Shown: piece by piece, positions 30,687 to 40,148 of the stretch
How positions within the stretch are numbered: position 1 is the first letter of the stretch
Layout: each line of letters opens with the position of its first letter
NCBI GenBank assembly: GCA_012517935.1
Contig: JAAYUA010000089.1
Coordinates: forward strand, 1 to 47,543
Direction: 5' to 3'
DNA length: 47,543 bases
From: Acetobacter sp.
GTDB taxonomy: Bacteria; Pseudomonadota; Alphaproteobacteria; Acetobacterales; Acetobacteraceae
Program-made: the position numbers and the translations under genes
The notes under the pieces: model-generated
Database searches by the model: none
What the model was told of the DNA's origin: nothing
Seen by the model: the letters and a program-made list of their open reading frames with translations, nothing else

Positions 30687-31238
30687 TCATCCCCGCCGGA
30701 ATTTCTGTTCCTTGGCCAAACGTCGCAAAATCATGTTCCGACGCAATGTGGAAAGATGGTCAACGAACAGAATACCATCCAGATGATCGATTTCATGCTG
30801 GATACAGGTTGCCAGCAGGCCATCTGCTTCCCGCTCCATCACATTGCCATCAACTGTTGTCCAACGCAGACGTATCTTTTCCGGACGCGTCACTTCGGCA
30901 TACTGATTTGGAAGGGAAAGACAGCCTTCCTCGCGTGTGGACAGGGATTCGCTTTCCTCAAGGATCTCCGGGTTGATCATGATCATCGGCTCACGGGCCT
31001 CTGCCTCACCAAGATCCACAAGGGCAAAGCGCTGGCTGATCCCCACCTGCGGTGCCGCAAGACCTATCCCCGGCGCGGCATACATCGCGGCGAACATTCC
31101 CGGCAATATCAGCCTGATACCGGCAATATCTTCCGGACGAACGGGGCGAGCCACCTGACGCAGAACGTTCTGCGGGGCTATAAGGATTTCGACGGGCTTT
31201 GCCGTGGTGGCAGCGTCAGAGAAAACTACGTCAGTCAT
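30687..31238 (-). CDS. def: Peptide deformylase
   Basis: Def removes the N-formyl group from new proteins using a bound metal. The 183-residue protein has all three motifs: GIGLAAPQ at 57-64, EGCLSLP at 104-110 (metal ligand Cys-106) and QHEIDHLDG at 147-155 (ligands His-148 and His-152, catalytic Glu-149). The first ~15 residues precede the conserved ILIAPQNVLRQVARPV and are slightly longer than in E. coli. It is first gene of def-fmt-truA; its promoter must lie in the 177-nt divergent gap shared with the efflux operon, but I could not pick one. Confidence 0.96.
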   Translation of the reverse strand: MTDVVFSDAATTAKPVEILIAPQNVLRQVARPVRPEDIAGIRLILPGMFAAMYAAPGIGLAAPQVGISQRFALVDLGEAEAREPMIMINPEILEESESLSTREEGCLSLPNQYAEVTRPEKIRLRWTTVDGNVMEREADGLLATCIQHEIDHLDGILFVDHLSTLRRNMILRRLAKEQKFRRG

Positions 31239-31415
31239 AAGAGGCGATTTAACGTCTGAACGTATTTTTTGCCAGAGGGATGGTGCACATCTGCTTCAAC
31301 AGCATGTATGCCCCTTAAACATCATTTTAGTCGTCTCTTCTCTCAGAAAATGTCAGCAAGCTTTTATGGATACTCAGGAAACCATCACTAGCGCTGCCTG
31401 GCGACAGGTAAAACA

Positions 31416-34400
31416 GTGAACCAGATCGTTATTATCGCTCTGAAGCGACCCTATACTTTCGTCGTCATGTCGATTCTGATTCTGGTCTTCGGAATCAGGT
31501 CCATCACGCAGACGCCGACTGATGTATTCCCATCGATCAAAATCCCGGTCATTGCCGTTTCCTGGAATTACACCGGTCTGATGCCGGAAGATATTTCCGG
31601 GCGAATTGTCTATTATTTCGAGCGCTCCCTGACGGCGACCGTCAGTAATATCGAGCATATTGAAAGTCAGTCCTATTACGGGCGTGGTGTCGTAAAAATC
31701 TTTTTCCAGCCAGGAACAGACGTTTCAACAGCTCAGACCCAGATCACTTCCATTGCACAAACCGTCATCAAACCAATGCCAAAAGGCGCAACCCCGCCTT
31801 TGATTCTGACTTATAACGCGTCATCCGTACCGGTTCTGATGCTTCAGCTTTCGTCGAAAACGAAAACAGCATCGGAAATCTTCAATATCGCAACCAATTA
31901 CCTTCGACCTGCCCTCGTTGCCGTTCCAGGAACGAATATTCCGTTTCCTTATGGCGGACAGAGCAACAACATCATGGTCGATCTCGATCCGACCAAACTT
32001 CTGGCCCATAATCTATCGCCGTTGGATGTTGCCGGGGCTCTCAACCAGCAAAATATCGTTCTACCCGCAGGTGATCAGCGGATAGGTCCGTTCGACTGGA
32101 TGGTGGAAACCAATTCCAGCCCGATCAAAATCGAACATTTCAACGAAATACCTATCCGTCAGGTCGGCAACGCCGTCGTGCATCTGCGCGACGTCGCATG
32201 GGTGCATGAAGGCGGTTCTCCGCAAACCAATGTCGTCCTTGTCAAAGGTCAACAGGCTGTTCTGGTCGTCGTCCTGAAAAGTGGCGATGCATCGACCCTG
32301 AATGTCGTGCAGGGCGTCAAGGATGCCTTGCCAGGTATCCGGAAAACTCTGCCTGAGGGTGTTGATGTCAGTATTCTTTCGGATGCCTCCGGCTTCGTGA
32401 AGGATTCGATCCACGACGTTCTGCGGGAAATGGCTATCGCCGCCGTTCTGACAGGGCTCGTCGTTCTGATCTTCCTCGGATCATGGCGTTCGACGCTGAT
32501 CATCGCCACATCCATCCCGCTCTCCATGCTCTGCGCCATCATCGGACTGAGCGCAGCTGGTCAGACCATCAACATCATGACCCTTGGTGGTCTTGCCCTC
32601 GCCGTTGGTATCCTTGTGGATGATGCCACCGTCATGATCGAAAATATCGATCGACATCTGGAAGACGGAAAAGATCTGGAAAACGCCATCATTGACGCAG
32701 CGAACCAGATCGTCGTGCCGACTTTTGTCTCAACACTGTGTATCTGTATAGTATGGCTGCCACTGTTTCAGCTCAATGGCGTTGCTGGATGGCTGTTCAT
32801 GCCAATGGCCGAAGCCATCATATTCGCCATGGTAGCGTCTTTCATCCTGTCCCGAACACTTGTTCCGACCATGGCAAAATATCTGCTTGCCGCGCAGGTC
32901 GCAGGTCATGGACATGAATCTTCAGGATTTTTTGGAAGATTCCGAAGCGGTTTCGAGAGCGGTTTCGAACGTTTCCGTGCAGGATATCGGCAATTTCTTG
33001 TTTCCCTTGTCGCCATGCGCTGGAAATTCATCGGGGGCTTCTTTGGTGCAGCCCTGCTCTCCCTCGGCCTGCTGCCTTTCGTCGGTCAGGATTTCTTTCC
33101 CGGTATTCACTCGGGTGAAATGGCCCTGCATGTCAGAATGCCACCCGGCACGAGATTGAGTGAAACCGCCCGCGTCATCCAAATGGTCAATGATCAGATT
33201 TCCACCCTGCTCCCGGGGCAGGTTAAGGATGTCGTTGATAATTGCGGCCTGCCCTTCTCGCCCTTGAATCAGGCCTTCATGCCAACGCCAACAACCGGCA
33301 CGCAGGATTGTGACCTGACCATTTCTCTCCATGATGAAGATTCCGATGTCGCCAGTCTTCGTCCCATCCTGCGCCACGGGTTGAGAAAGGCCTTTCCCGG
33401 TACTGATTTCTCTTTCATGCCGGGCGACCTGACATCGAAAATTCTCAATTTTGGCGCTTCCGCACCAATAGATGTCCAGATCAGCGGGCGAAATCTGGAA
33501 GAAAATTATAATTTCGCAAGCCGTCTGGCTGCACGTTTGCGGCACGTGACAGGCATTGCTGATGTCATGATACAGCAGCCCATGCACAATCCGACCCTAA
33601 GAGTTCTGACGCGGCGGCGTTTTGCTTTGGGCACAGGTCTGACTGAATCCGATGTCGCAAACAATATGCTGCTTTCTCTCTCCGGCAGTTCACAGGTCGG
33701 TCAGGTCAACTGGCTTGATCCGAAAACGGGCGTTTCACAGCTTGTAAATATCCAGACGCCTCCGGTCTTTCTCCAGAGCCAGAATGATCTGGAAACCACG
33801 CCGGTGGACAAGGGCGATGGGAACCCGAACAACAGCGCTCCACAGTTGCTGGGAGGGCTTTCCGAGATCAAGGCAACGGGAACAGCGTCCGAAGTTTCCC
33901 ACTATGACATCCTGCCCGTCATCGATATTTTTGCGAGCAATGAAGGTTTGGATCTTGGAGCCGTGACAAAAGCAGTTACCAAAATCGTGGATGAAGAGCG
34001 CCAACGGTTACCACACAGCTCATCCGTCACGATCCGTGGACAGGCCATCACCATGAACTCGGCCTATACCCAACTGATTGGCGGCCTCGCCCTTTCCATC
34101 CTTCTGGTCTATCTGATCATAGTCGTGAATTTTCAGTCTTGGCTTGATCCCTTTATCATCATCACAGCACTGCCTGGTGCACTGGCTGGGATTTCCTGGT
34201 CGCTATTCCTGACGGGAACATCATTATCGGTTCCGGCCCTGACCGGTGCGATCATGTGCATGGGCACCGCAACCGCCAACGCGATCCTTGTCGTCTCTTT
34301 CGCTCGCGACGAACTCCTCCGACATGGAGATCCTATCCGGGCTGCGATTGATGCAGGGTTCGAACGTATACGTCCTGTCATGATGACAGCATCCGCCATG

Positions 34401-34571
34401 ATCGTCGGAATGCTGCCAATGGCAATCGGACATTCACAGAATGCAGCTCTGGGACGCGCTGTGGCGGGCGGCCTCCTGATCGCAACACTTGCTACCCTGC
34501 TGTTCGTCCCATGTGTTTTCGCACTGCTGCACGGACGCAAGGCACACATTACGAAGGAAACGGCGGCATGA
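31416..34571 (+). CDS. RND efflux transporter permease (AcrB-like)
   Basis: This 1051-residue protein has the RND layout: a first membrane helix at about 10-30, two large periplasmic loops, and eleven further helices. It starts RPYTFVVMSILILVFGI and has TPTDVFPSIKIPVIAVSW, typical of a subfamily distinct from AcrB itself. Helix 4 keeps the proton-relay pair Asp-402/Asp-403 in GILVDDATVMIEN. In helix 10 the position of AcrB Lys-940 is Ala-954 (GTATANAILVVSFA). Substrates cannot be predicted. The start is a GTG at 31416 with AGG about eight bases upstream. It is first in an operon with an adaptor (4-nt overlap) and an outer-membrane factor, an order opposite to the common adaptor-first arrangement. 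Confidence 0.93.
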   Translation: MNQIVIIALKRPYTFVVMSILILVFGIRSITQTPTDVFPSIKIPVIAVSWNYTGLMPEDISGRIVYYFERSLTATVSNIEHIESQSYYGRGVVKIFFQPGTDVSTAQTQITSIAQTVIKPMPKGATPPLILTYNASSVPVLMLQLSSKTKTASEIFNIATNYLRPALVAVPGTNIPFPYGGQSNNIMVDLDPTKLLAHNLSPLDVAGALNQQNIVLPAGDQRIGPFDWMVETNSSPIKIEHFNEIPIRQVGNAVVHLRDVAWVHEGGSPQTNVVLVKGQQAVLVVVLKSGDASTLNVVQGVKDALPGIRKTLPEGVDVSILSDASGFVKDSIHDVLREMAIAAVLTGLVVLIFLGSWRSTLIIATSIPLSMLCAIIGLSAAGQTINIMTLGGLALAVGILVDDATVMIENIDRHLEDGKDLENAIIDAANQIVVPTFVSTLCICIVWLPLFQLNGVAGWLFMPMAEAIIFAMVASFILSRTLVPTMAKYLLAAQVAGHGHESSGFFGRFRSGFESGFERFRAGYRQFLVSLVAMRWKFIGGFFGAALLSLGLLPFVGQDFFPGIHSGEMALHVRMPPGTRLSETARVIQMVNDQISTLLPGQVKDVVDNCGLPFSPLNQAFMPTPTTGTQDCDLTISLHDEDSDVASLRPILRHGLRKAFPGTDFSFMPGDLTSKILNFGASAPIDVQISGRNLEENYNFASRLAARLRHVTGIADVMIQQPMHNPTLRVLTRRRFALGTGLTESDVANNMLLSLSGSSQVGQVNWLDPKTGVSQLVNIQTPPVFLQSQNDLETTPVDKGDGNPNNSAPQLLGGLSEIKATGTASEVSHYDILPVIDIFASNEGLDLGAVTKAVTKIVDEERQRLPHSSSVTIRGQAITMNSAYTQLIGGLALSILLVYLIIVVNFQSWLDPFIIITALPGALAGISWSLFLTGTSLSVPALTGAIMCMGTATANAILVVSFARDELLRHGDPIRAAIDAGFERIRPVMMTASAMIVGMLPMAIGHSQNAALGRAVAGGLLIATLATLLFVPCVFALLHGRKAHITKETAA

Positions 34572-35887
34572 CCGGAACAACGCCTCCCACCAAGGAACCG
34601 GATATGTCTTCCCTCCGCCCTGCATCCGGCAAAAAACATCTTCTGCTGCCAATGGTCGTCATCCTCGCCATTTGCCTTGCTGCGTTCGGAATCATGAAGC
34701 GGCGCGAGCACTATGCAGTTCTGTCAAAACAGGCTGATGAATCTGCCCTTCCCTGGGTCACAGTCATATCGCCCGAGCATGGACCTACGCGCCGCACTCT
34801 GGACCTCCCCGCCAACATTTCGGCCTGGTACCTTGCGCCGATCTATGCTCAGGTCTCCGGCTATGTGAAAATGTGGTACAAGGACATTGGAGCCAAGGTA
34901 AAAGCTGGTGACCTTCTGGCTGAAATCGATACCCCAAGCCTTGATGCACAATATGAAGCCGCGAAAGCTTCCCTGAAAGTCACAGCGGCACACTACAAAC
35001 TGGCACAGATTACAGCCAAACGCTGGAAAGCGCTTCAGGGCACGCAGGCTGTTTCCCAACAGGAAGTCGATGTTCAGGCCGCCAATGCCGAAGCCCAGAA
35101 AGCGGAAGTGGACGCCGCACGCTATAACGTCGAAAAATATGCGGCACAGGAAGCATTCAAGCGCATCGTCGCGCCGTTCGATGGTGTTGTCACCGCCCGA
35201 ATGGCCGATGTCGGCGATTACGTAAACGCAGGTCGCGGCGATGTAAGTTCAAACGGCTCGGTCAGTGAACTGTTCAGCGTCGCAGATGTCCACGCCATGC
35301 GTGTTTTCGTTTCAGTCCCTCAGGATTACGCTGACATTATCTCTCCCAAACTGACGGCAACCCTGTCGGTTCCACAGTTTCCGGGGCGCACGTTCAAGGC
35401 CACCTATCTGACAACAGCCAGTGCATTCAGCTCATCAACACGCACTGTCACCACGGAATTCATCGTGGATAATCGCTTCGGGGAATTATGGCCGAACTCC
35501 TATGCGACCATACATTTCGAAGCTCCGGATGATTCTGGGGTTCTGATCCTGCCCCTTAGTGCACTGATTTTCCGGGCAGAGGGCACCCAGATTGCAACGG
35601 TCGACGCTGATAATCGTGTTCATCTGAAAAATGTCACCATCGGGCGTAACCTGGGACGCACAATCCAGATTCTTTCCGGTCTGAATCCGGATGATAAAAT
35701 TGTTGCCAATCCGCCCGCTGGTCTTGTTGATCAACAGAAAATCAGAATAACTGTGCCAACCCCCCATTATAACGACAACAAGACACTGGGCCTTTCTTCC
35801 ACTACTTCCTCCGAGCGATCACAGGACGATATCCGTGCCATGCCTGATGATAAGACCCCGGATAACGGATCCGGCGCCCATCAATGA
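34568..35887 (+). CDS. RND efflux periplasmic adaptor (membrane fusion protein)
   Basis: The 439-residue protein has an N-terminal membrane anchor at about 27-43 (LLLPMVVILAICLAAFG), then the barrel-sandwich/lipoyl halves (APIYAQVSGYVKMWYKDIG and VKAGDLLAEIDTP; later IVAPFDGVVTARMADVGDYV), an alpha-hairpin between them (about 130-195), a beta-barrel domain and the membrane-proximal domain. It bridges the RND pump and the outer-membrane channel. The ATG overlaps the pump stop (ATGA) and its own stop overlaps the next gene; the frame is open further upstream inside the pump gene, which is not used. The last 40 residues are hydrophilic and not conserved. Confidence 0.92.
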   Translation: MTGTTPPTKEPDMSSLRPASGKKHLLLPMVVILAICLAAFGIMKRREHYAVLSKQADESALPWVTVISPEHGPTRRTLDLPANISAWYLAPIYAQVSGYVKMWYKDIGAKVKAGDLLAEIDTPSLDAQYEAAKASLKVTAAHYKLAQITAKRWKALQGTQAVSQQEVDVQAANAEAQKAEVDAARYNVEKYAAQEAFKRIVAPFDGVVTARMADVGDYVNAGRGDVSSNGSVSELFSVADVHAMRVFVSVPQDYADIISPKLTATLSVPQFPGRTFKATYLTTASAFSSSTRTVTTEFIVDNRFGELWPNSYATIHFEAPDDSGVLILPLSALIFRAEGTQIATVDADNRVHLKNVTIGRNLGRTIQILSGLNPDDKIVANPPAGLVDQQKIRITVPTPHYNDNKTLGLSSTTSSERSQDDIRAMPDDKTPDNGSGAHQ

Positions 35888-37491
35888 TTTTTCAGAGCTT
35901 TTCCCGTAAGGATTTACGTGTTCCTGCACTGCGTCCGCGCAGTGTCACATGCATGCTGGTCACAGGCCTTCTGCTGACAGCATGTGATCTGGCTCCGGAT
36001 TACAAACCCGCAAAACTGGCTTTCCCGGATAACTGGAGTGGTCAGGGCGTTATACATTACGGCAAGCCCGGCGACTCCTTACCGAGAGGCAACTGGTGGG
36101 TTTTATTCAACAATCCTGAACTGAATGCACTGGAAGAACAGGCACTCGCAGCAAATCCCGACCTTGCCGCTGCTGCTGAACATTTCATCCAGTCACGGGA
36201 CATAGCGGCTCAGGCTGCATCCAATCTCTATCCCCAACTGGGTGGGGCTGCCTCCGGTAGCGGCAACAAGGCATCCCGGCACAGACTGTGGCACAGCACG
36301 TCCTCCAGAACCCTGACATATATGTCGTCAGAGCAATATCAGGCGGCGGCGACGTGGGAGCCTGACTTCTGGAACGCATTACGCAACCGCACACTCATCG
36401 CAAAACAGAACGCTCAGGCTGTTGCAGCGGATTATGCGACCGCACGTCTGGAAATCACGGCAGAAGTCGCCAGTGATTACATTGCACTGCGCGGCATTGA
36501 TGCCCTGAATAAAATCTATTCACAGTCCATAAAATATTATGAAACTGCAGTCGAAATCACCAAACTTCGACTGAAAGGCGATATTGCCGCAGGCATGGAT
36601 GTGTCACGTGCCGAAAACCAGCTTGAATCCACACGCGCGTCACAAACAGAACTGCTCGCACAACGGGCAGCCACCGAACATGCACTCGCTATCCTGGTGA
36701 ATACGGTCCCTGCGGCATTCCATATTTCCGAACGCTCCGACTTTGCCTTCACTGACGTCAGACCCGCGCCTCTGCTGCCGTCAGAACTGCTTGAGCGGCG
36801 GCCCGATATTGCATCATCGGAACGCTCCATGGCGCAGGCCAACCGTGCCATTGGTGTATCACGCGCTGCGTTTTATCCCCATGTGACGTTCAGTGCCACG
36901 ACGGGTTTCATGGATAATGGCTTTGACCTCGCCAGCCTCTCGAACTCCATGTACCAGTTCGGCGCGCAGGCGGTGCTTCCCCTGTTTCAGGGAGGGCTGC
37001 GCCGTGCGGAGTTGCAAAGGACTTGGTCCGCTTATCGTCAGACTGAAGACGAGTATCGCTCGACAGTTCTCAACGCATTCCGCGAAGTCGAAGACGGGCT
37101 GACCAATGTGAGTCTTCTTCACAAGGCCACACAGCAGGACAAGCTTTCATCGGAAGCCGCGCTCCGAACACAGTCGATGTCCATGCAGCTTTATACGGGC
37201 GGGCTGTCAAACTACCTGAACGTGGTCGTTGCACAGCAGGACGCTCTGAAAGCTCAACTGGCATGGGCTGGCATGCGCACACGCCAGACCCAGGAAGTCG
37301 TGAATCTGATCCGCGCCCTTGGCGGCGGCTGGTCGCGCGATGAACTGCCGACCATCAAAGACATTCGTCCCTTCACGCCACTGCAATACGGAAACCTGAA
37401 AACACCGAAGCCCGTTGGCGGCATCGCAATCCCTGCCAGCAACACCAATCTGGAGCACCAGCCCACAACAACGGAACAGGGAACGCACTGA
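35884..37491 (+). CDS. Outer-membrane efflux factor, NodT/OprM-type lipoprotein
   Basis: This 535-residue protein is the TolC-like exit duct of the RND system. A signal peptide ends in the lipobox LLLTAC, placing the lipidated Cys at about residue 34, followed by DLAPDYKPAK, usual for the NodT family. Two outer-membrane-efflux repeats follow (about 85-270 and 300-490), with YPQLGGAASGSGN, AAGMDVSRAENQLEST and ELLERRPDIASSERSMAQAN as landmarks. The C-terminal 50 residues are extra. It overlaps the adaptor gene by 4 nt and is the last gene of the operon. Confidence 0.93.
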   Translation: MIFQSFSRKDLRVPALRPRSVTCMLVTGLLLTACDLAPDYKPAKLAFPDNWSGQGVIHYGKPGDSLPRGNWWVLFNNPELNALEEQALAANPDLAAAAEHFIQSRDIAAQAASNLYPQLGGAASGSGNKASRHRLWHSTSSRTLTYMSSEQYQAAATWEPDFWNALRNRTLIAKQNAQAVAADYATARLEITAEVASDYIALRGIDALNKIYSQSIKYYETAVEITKLRLKGDIAAGMDVSRAENQLESTRASQTELLAQRAATEHALAILVNTVPAAFHISERSDFAFTDVRPAPLLPSELLERRPDIASSERSMAQANRAIGVSRAAFYPHVTFSATTGFMDNGFDLASLSNSMYQFGAQAVLPLFQGGLRRAELQRTWSAYRQTEDEYRSTVLNAFREVEDGLTNVSLLHKATQQDKLSSEAALRTQSMSMQLYTGGLSNYLNVVVAQQDALKAQLAWAGMRTRQTQEVVNLIRALGGGWSRDELPTIKDIRPFTPLQYGNLKTPKPVGGIAIPASNTNLEHQPTTTEQGTH

Positions 37492-37495
37492 GCCC

Positions 37496-37529
37496 GTCAG
37501 GCTGCGCTGAATGAGAAATGCAGCCTGAC
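37496..37529 (+). terminator. Hairpin after the RND efflux operon
   Basis: GTCAGGCTGC at 37496-37505 pairs perfectly with GCAGCCTGAC at 37520-37529 around a 14-nt loop, 5 nt after the last stop of the operon. Only AGTTTA follows, so it may be a weak terminator or an mRNA-stabilising hairpin. Confidence 0.55.
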
Positions 37530-37598
37530 AGTTTACGGAACGTGGACACTGGGCAATAAGACCGGTTCTTCCCCTCCATGTCCGTTTCCAGAGGCTCC

Positions 37599-39221
37599 AT
37601 GATCCGTCTCGACAATATCAGCAAGCAGAATGGTCACCGCATGATCTTCATCGAAGCATCAGCGGCCCTTCAGAAAGGCGAGAAGATCGGTCTGGTCGGC
37701 CCCAATGGCGCCGGAAAATCGACCCTTTTCCGGCTTATCACCCGGCAGGAAGAGCCGGATGAAGGACAGATCCTGACGGATCGCGGCATCATGATCGGCT
37801 TTTTCAGTCAGGATGTTGGAGAAATGTCCGGCCGCAGTGCCGTTGCCGAAGTGATGAACGGTGCAGGTCCCGTCGCGGAAACGGGTGCGGAACTCGCTGA
37901 ACTTGAAACCGCGATGGCTGATCCGGAGCGGTTCGACGAACTGGACACGATCCTCGAACGTTTTGGCGAAGTGCAGGCCCGGTTCGAAGAACTCGGCGGC
38001 TATGCTCTTGAAGGTCAGGCACGCGAAGTTCTCCATGGCCTGGGATTCAGCCAGGAAATGATGGACGGGGACGTCAGCAGACTGTCTGGTGGCTGGAAAA
38101 TGCGCGTTGCCCTTGCCCGCATTCTCCTCATGAAACCAGACGTCATGCTGCTTGATGAACCAAGCAACCATCTTGATCTGGAAAGCCTGATCTGGCTGGA
38201 AAAATTCCTCTCGGGCTATGATGGCGCATTGCTCATGACCTCTCATGATCGTGCCTTCATGAACCGGGTCATCAACAAGGTGATCGAAATCGATGGCGGC
38301 ACGTTAACAAGCTTTTCCGGAAACTATGAGTTCTATGAAGAGCAGCGCGCCATCAGTGAAAAGCAGCAGCAGGCACAATTCGATCGCCAACAGGCCATGC
38401 TGGCAAAAGAAATTGCCTTCATCGAACGCTTCAAGGCGCGCGCATCCCATGCCGCACAGGTGCAAAGCCGGGTCAAGAAGCTGGACAAGATCGATCGTGT
38501 CGAGCCACCCAAGCGCCGCCAGACGCTTTCTTTCACTTTTCCACAGGCACCACGCTCCGGAGACATGGTTGCGACACTGCGTGGCGTCAACAAGAGTTAT
38601 GGCACTCGCACAATCTACACAGATCTGGATCTTCTGATCCGGCGGCAGGAACGCTGTTGTATTCTGGGTGTGAATGGTGCGGGAAAATCAACCTTGCTGA
38701 AGCTGGTGACCGGCACGACAGAACCTGATTCAGGGAATGTGACGATCGGTGGAAGCGTCAGGATCGGTTATTTCGCGCAGCACGCCATGGATCTTCTGGA
38801 CGAAAATAGGACCATTTTCGAAGCCCTGAACGATGCTTTCCCTCTTGCCAGCCAGGGATCGCTGAGATCTCTTGCCGGAGGATTCGGATTTTCCGGTGAT
38901 GATGTCGACAAGAATTGCGGCATCCTTTCCGGAGGCGAAAAAGCCCGTCTCGTCATGGCTCTGATGCTTTATGATCCGCCGAATTTTCTCGTTCTTGACG
39001 AACCGACCAACCATCTCGACATCGCCACCAAGGAAATGCTGATTTCAGCTCTCGCCGATTATGACGGAACGATGCTGTTCGTTTCCCATGATCGACATTT
39101 TCTGGCTGCATTATCAAACCGCGTCCTTGAGCTGACCCCGGAGGGATTACAGCGGTACGACGGTGGATATACTGAATATGTCACGAGAACCGGACGTGAA
39201 GCGCCCGGTCTGCACGAATAA
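37599..39221 (+). CDS. ABC-F family ATPase (Uup/YbiT-like)
   Basis: A soluble protein with two ATP-binding cassettes and no membrane domain, as in ABC-F translation factors. With the ATG at 37599 it has 540 residues. The first cassette has GPNGAGKST at 34-42, RLSGGWKMRVALA and DEPSNHLDLESL; the linker (about 235-300) is charged and Gln-rich with FYEEQRAISEKQQQAQF; the second cassette has GVNGAGKST, LSGGEKARLVMAL and DEPTNHLDIATK. Members act on the ribosome, but the specific role is unknown. An ATG seven codons upstream (37578) is possible; the internal one matches the family start MIRLDNISK and has AGAGG before it. A small FUSC-like gene follows after 7 nt. Confidence 0.93.
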   Translation: MIRLDNISKQNGHRMIFIEASAALQKGEKIGLVGPNGAGKSTLFRLITRQEEPDEGQILTDRGIMIGFFSQDVGEMSGRSAVAEVMNGAGPVAETGAELAELETAMADPERFDELDTILERFGEVQARFEELGGYALEGQAREVLHGLGFSQEMMDGDVSRLSGGWKMRVALARILLMKPDVMLLDEPSNHLDLESLIWLEKFLSGYDGALLMTSHDRAFMNRVINKVIEIDGGTLTSFSGNYEFYEEQRAISEKQQQAQFDRQQAMLAKEIAFIERFKARASHAAQVQSRVKKLDKIDRVEPPKRRQTLSFTFPQAPRSGDMVATLRGVNKSYGTRTIYTDLDLLIRRQERCCILGVNGAGKSTLLKLVTGTTEPDSGNVTIGGSVRIGYFAQHAMDLLDENRTIFEALNDAFPLASQGSLRSLAGGFGFSGDDVDKNCGILSGGEKARLVMALMLYDPPNFLVLDEPTNHLDIATKEMLISALADYDGTMLFVSHDRHFLAALSNRVLELTPEGLQRYDGGYTEYVTRTGREAPGLHE

Positions 39222-39228
39222 ACATATC

Positions 39229-39735
39229 ATGGGTCTGACAACCGGTTTCATCAATCGTGCGCAGGACATGGTTTTTGTTCTTCGTTGCACTTTAACGGCT
39301 GGAAGCAGCTATCTTCTGGCTGAGTGGCTGGGGCTGTCCTATCCCATATGGGCATCAATTTCTTCAGTTGTCGTCGCTCAGGATCGTCTGGGCGACACCA
39401 ATTCCGCTGTTATCTGGAGATTCGCTGGAACAGTCGTGGGTGTTATCGTTGCCGTCCTGACAGGCATGTTCCTTCTTTCATTTACGACATCCCTGCTCAT
39501 CGACATTGTGTGTTGTGTCTCGATCTGCGCCACACTGGTACGCATATTCCCGAAACTGAGAGTATCCATGTGGACAAGTCAGATTGTCTACTTTGCACAA
39601 ACTCCGGATTCATCCCTCCTGCAAACAGGATTATGGCGTGGTTCCGAGGTTTTGATTGGTGGTGTTACTGCCGTAATCTTTCATGCTCTCTCTGATTTGG
39701 TCATGCGCATGATTCACAAAGAAAATGCTGATTGA
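39229..39735 (+). CDS. Small FUSC-like membrane protein
   Basis: A 168-residue integral membrane protein with about five or six hydrophobic segments. The pattern FVLRCTLTAGSSYLLAEWL, YPIWASISSVVVAQDRLGDT and IWRFAGTVVGVIVAVLTG matches the FUSC/aromatic-acid-exporter type domain (LR.... WA.i..vvv.q......T...a..R..GT..G), normally part of proteins of 350-700 residues. Here only the membrane half is present and there is no cytoplasmic domain, so transport function is unproven. The frame is open into the ABC-F gene, but an ATG 7 nt after its stop is the likely start; no good ribosome binding site precedes it. It may be cotranscribed with the ABC-F gene. Confidence 0.75.
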   Translation: MGLTTGFINRAQDMVFVLRCTLTAGSSYLLAEWLGLSYPIWASISSVVVAQDRLGDTNSAVIWRFAGTVVGVIVAVLTGMFLLSFTTSLLIDIVCCVSICATLVRIFPKLRVSMWTSQIVYFAQTPDSSLLQTGLWRGSEVLIGGVTAVIFHALSDLVMRMIHKENAD

Positions 39736-40148
39736 TGCAATTTTCATCTTTATGGCGCAGACTTATTCAATCAAGAATTTTAAATTTTGATATATAAATG
39801 TAATTTTTTGTAATTCACATCAATAACACTCATTCATATTTTCTTCTCACAAACTGAAATCATTCCCGAGATAGACCTACACCCCGCAAGATATATTCTT
39901 GAAAACTTATTATCAGATAAAAAACAAATCCAAAAAACTGACGCGTAGCATCTGGATGTCACAGCTTTCATCCATTTTGATGGAAGTGCCAATTCTGTGC
40001 GGCTTCAAGTCATCAATCAGCACTCACAGCCTGTATCTCCCTGTTTTATCTCCATCTTCAGAAGGCATGGCATTTACGCAATAAATCAGTTCAAATATAT
40101 TGGAAATTCATATTTTTATCAGTCGCATTAGGATCCCAGGGCATAACG
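39736..40148 (+). other. AT-rich intergenic region with no gene
   Basis: This 413-nt stretch is clearly more AT-rich than its surroundings. It holds a short tandem TGTAATT repeated ten bases apart near 39800 and several AT runs that could act as promoters, but no element stands out. A 61-codon frame at 39899-40084 has no start context or recognisable product. The promoter for the GH144-like gene must lie here; I cannot place it. No terminator hairpin was found for the upstream gene. Confidence 0.5.

Noticed and set aside
39899-40084. 61-codon frame in the AT-rich gap before the glucanase gene
   Set aside because: No ribosome binding site, no recognisable product and composition typical of non-coding AT-rich DNA.
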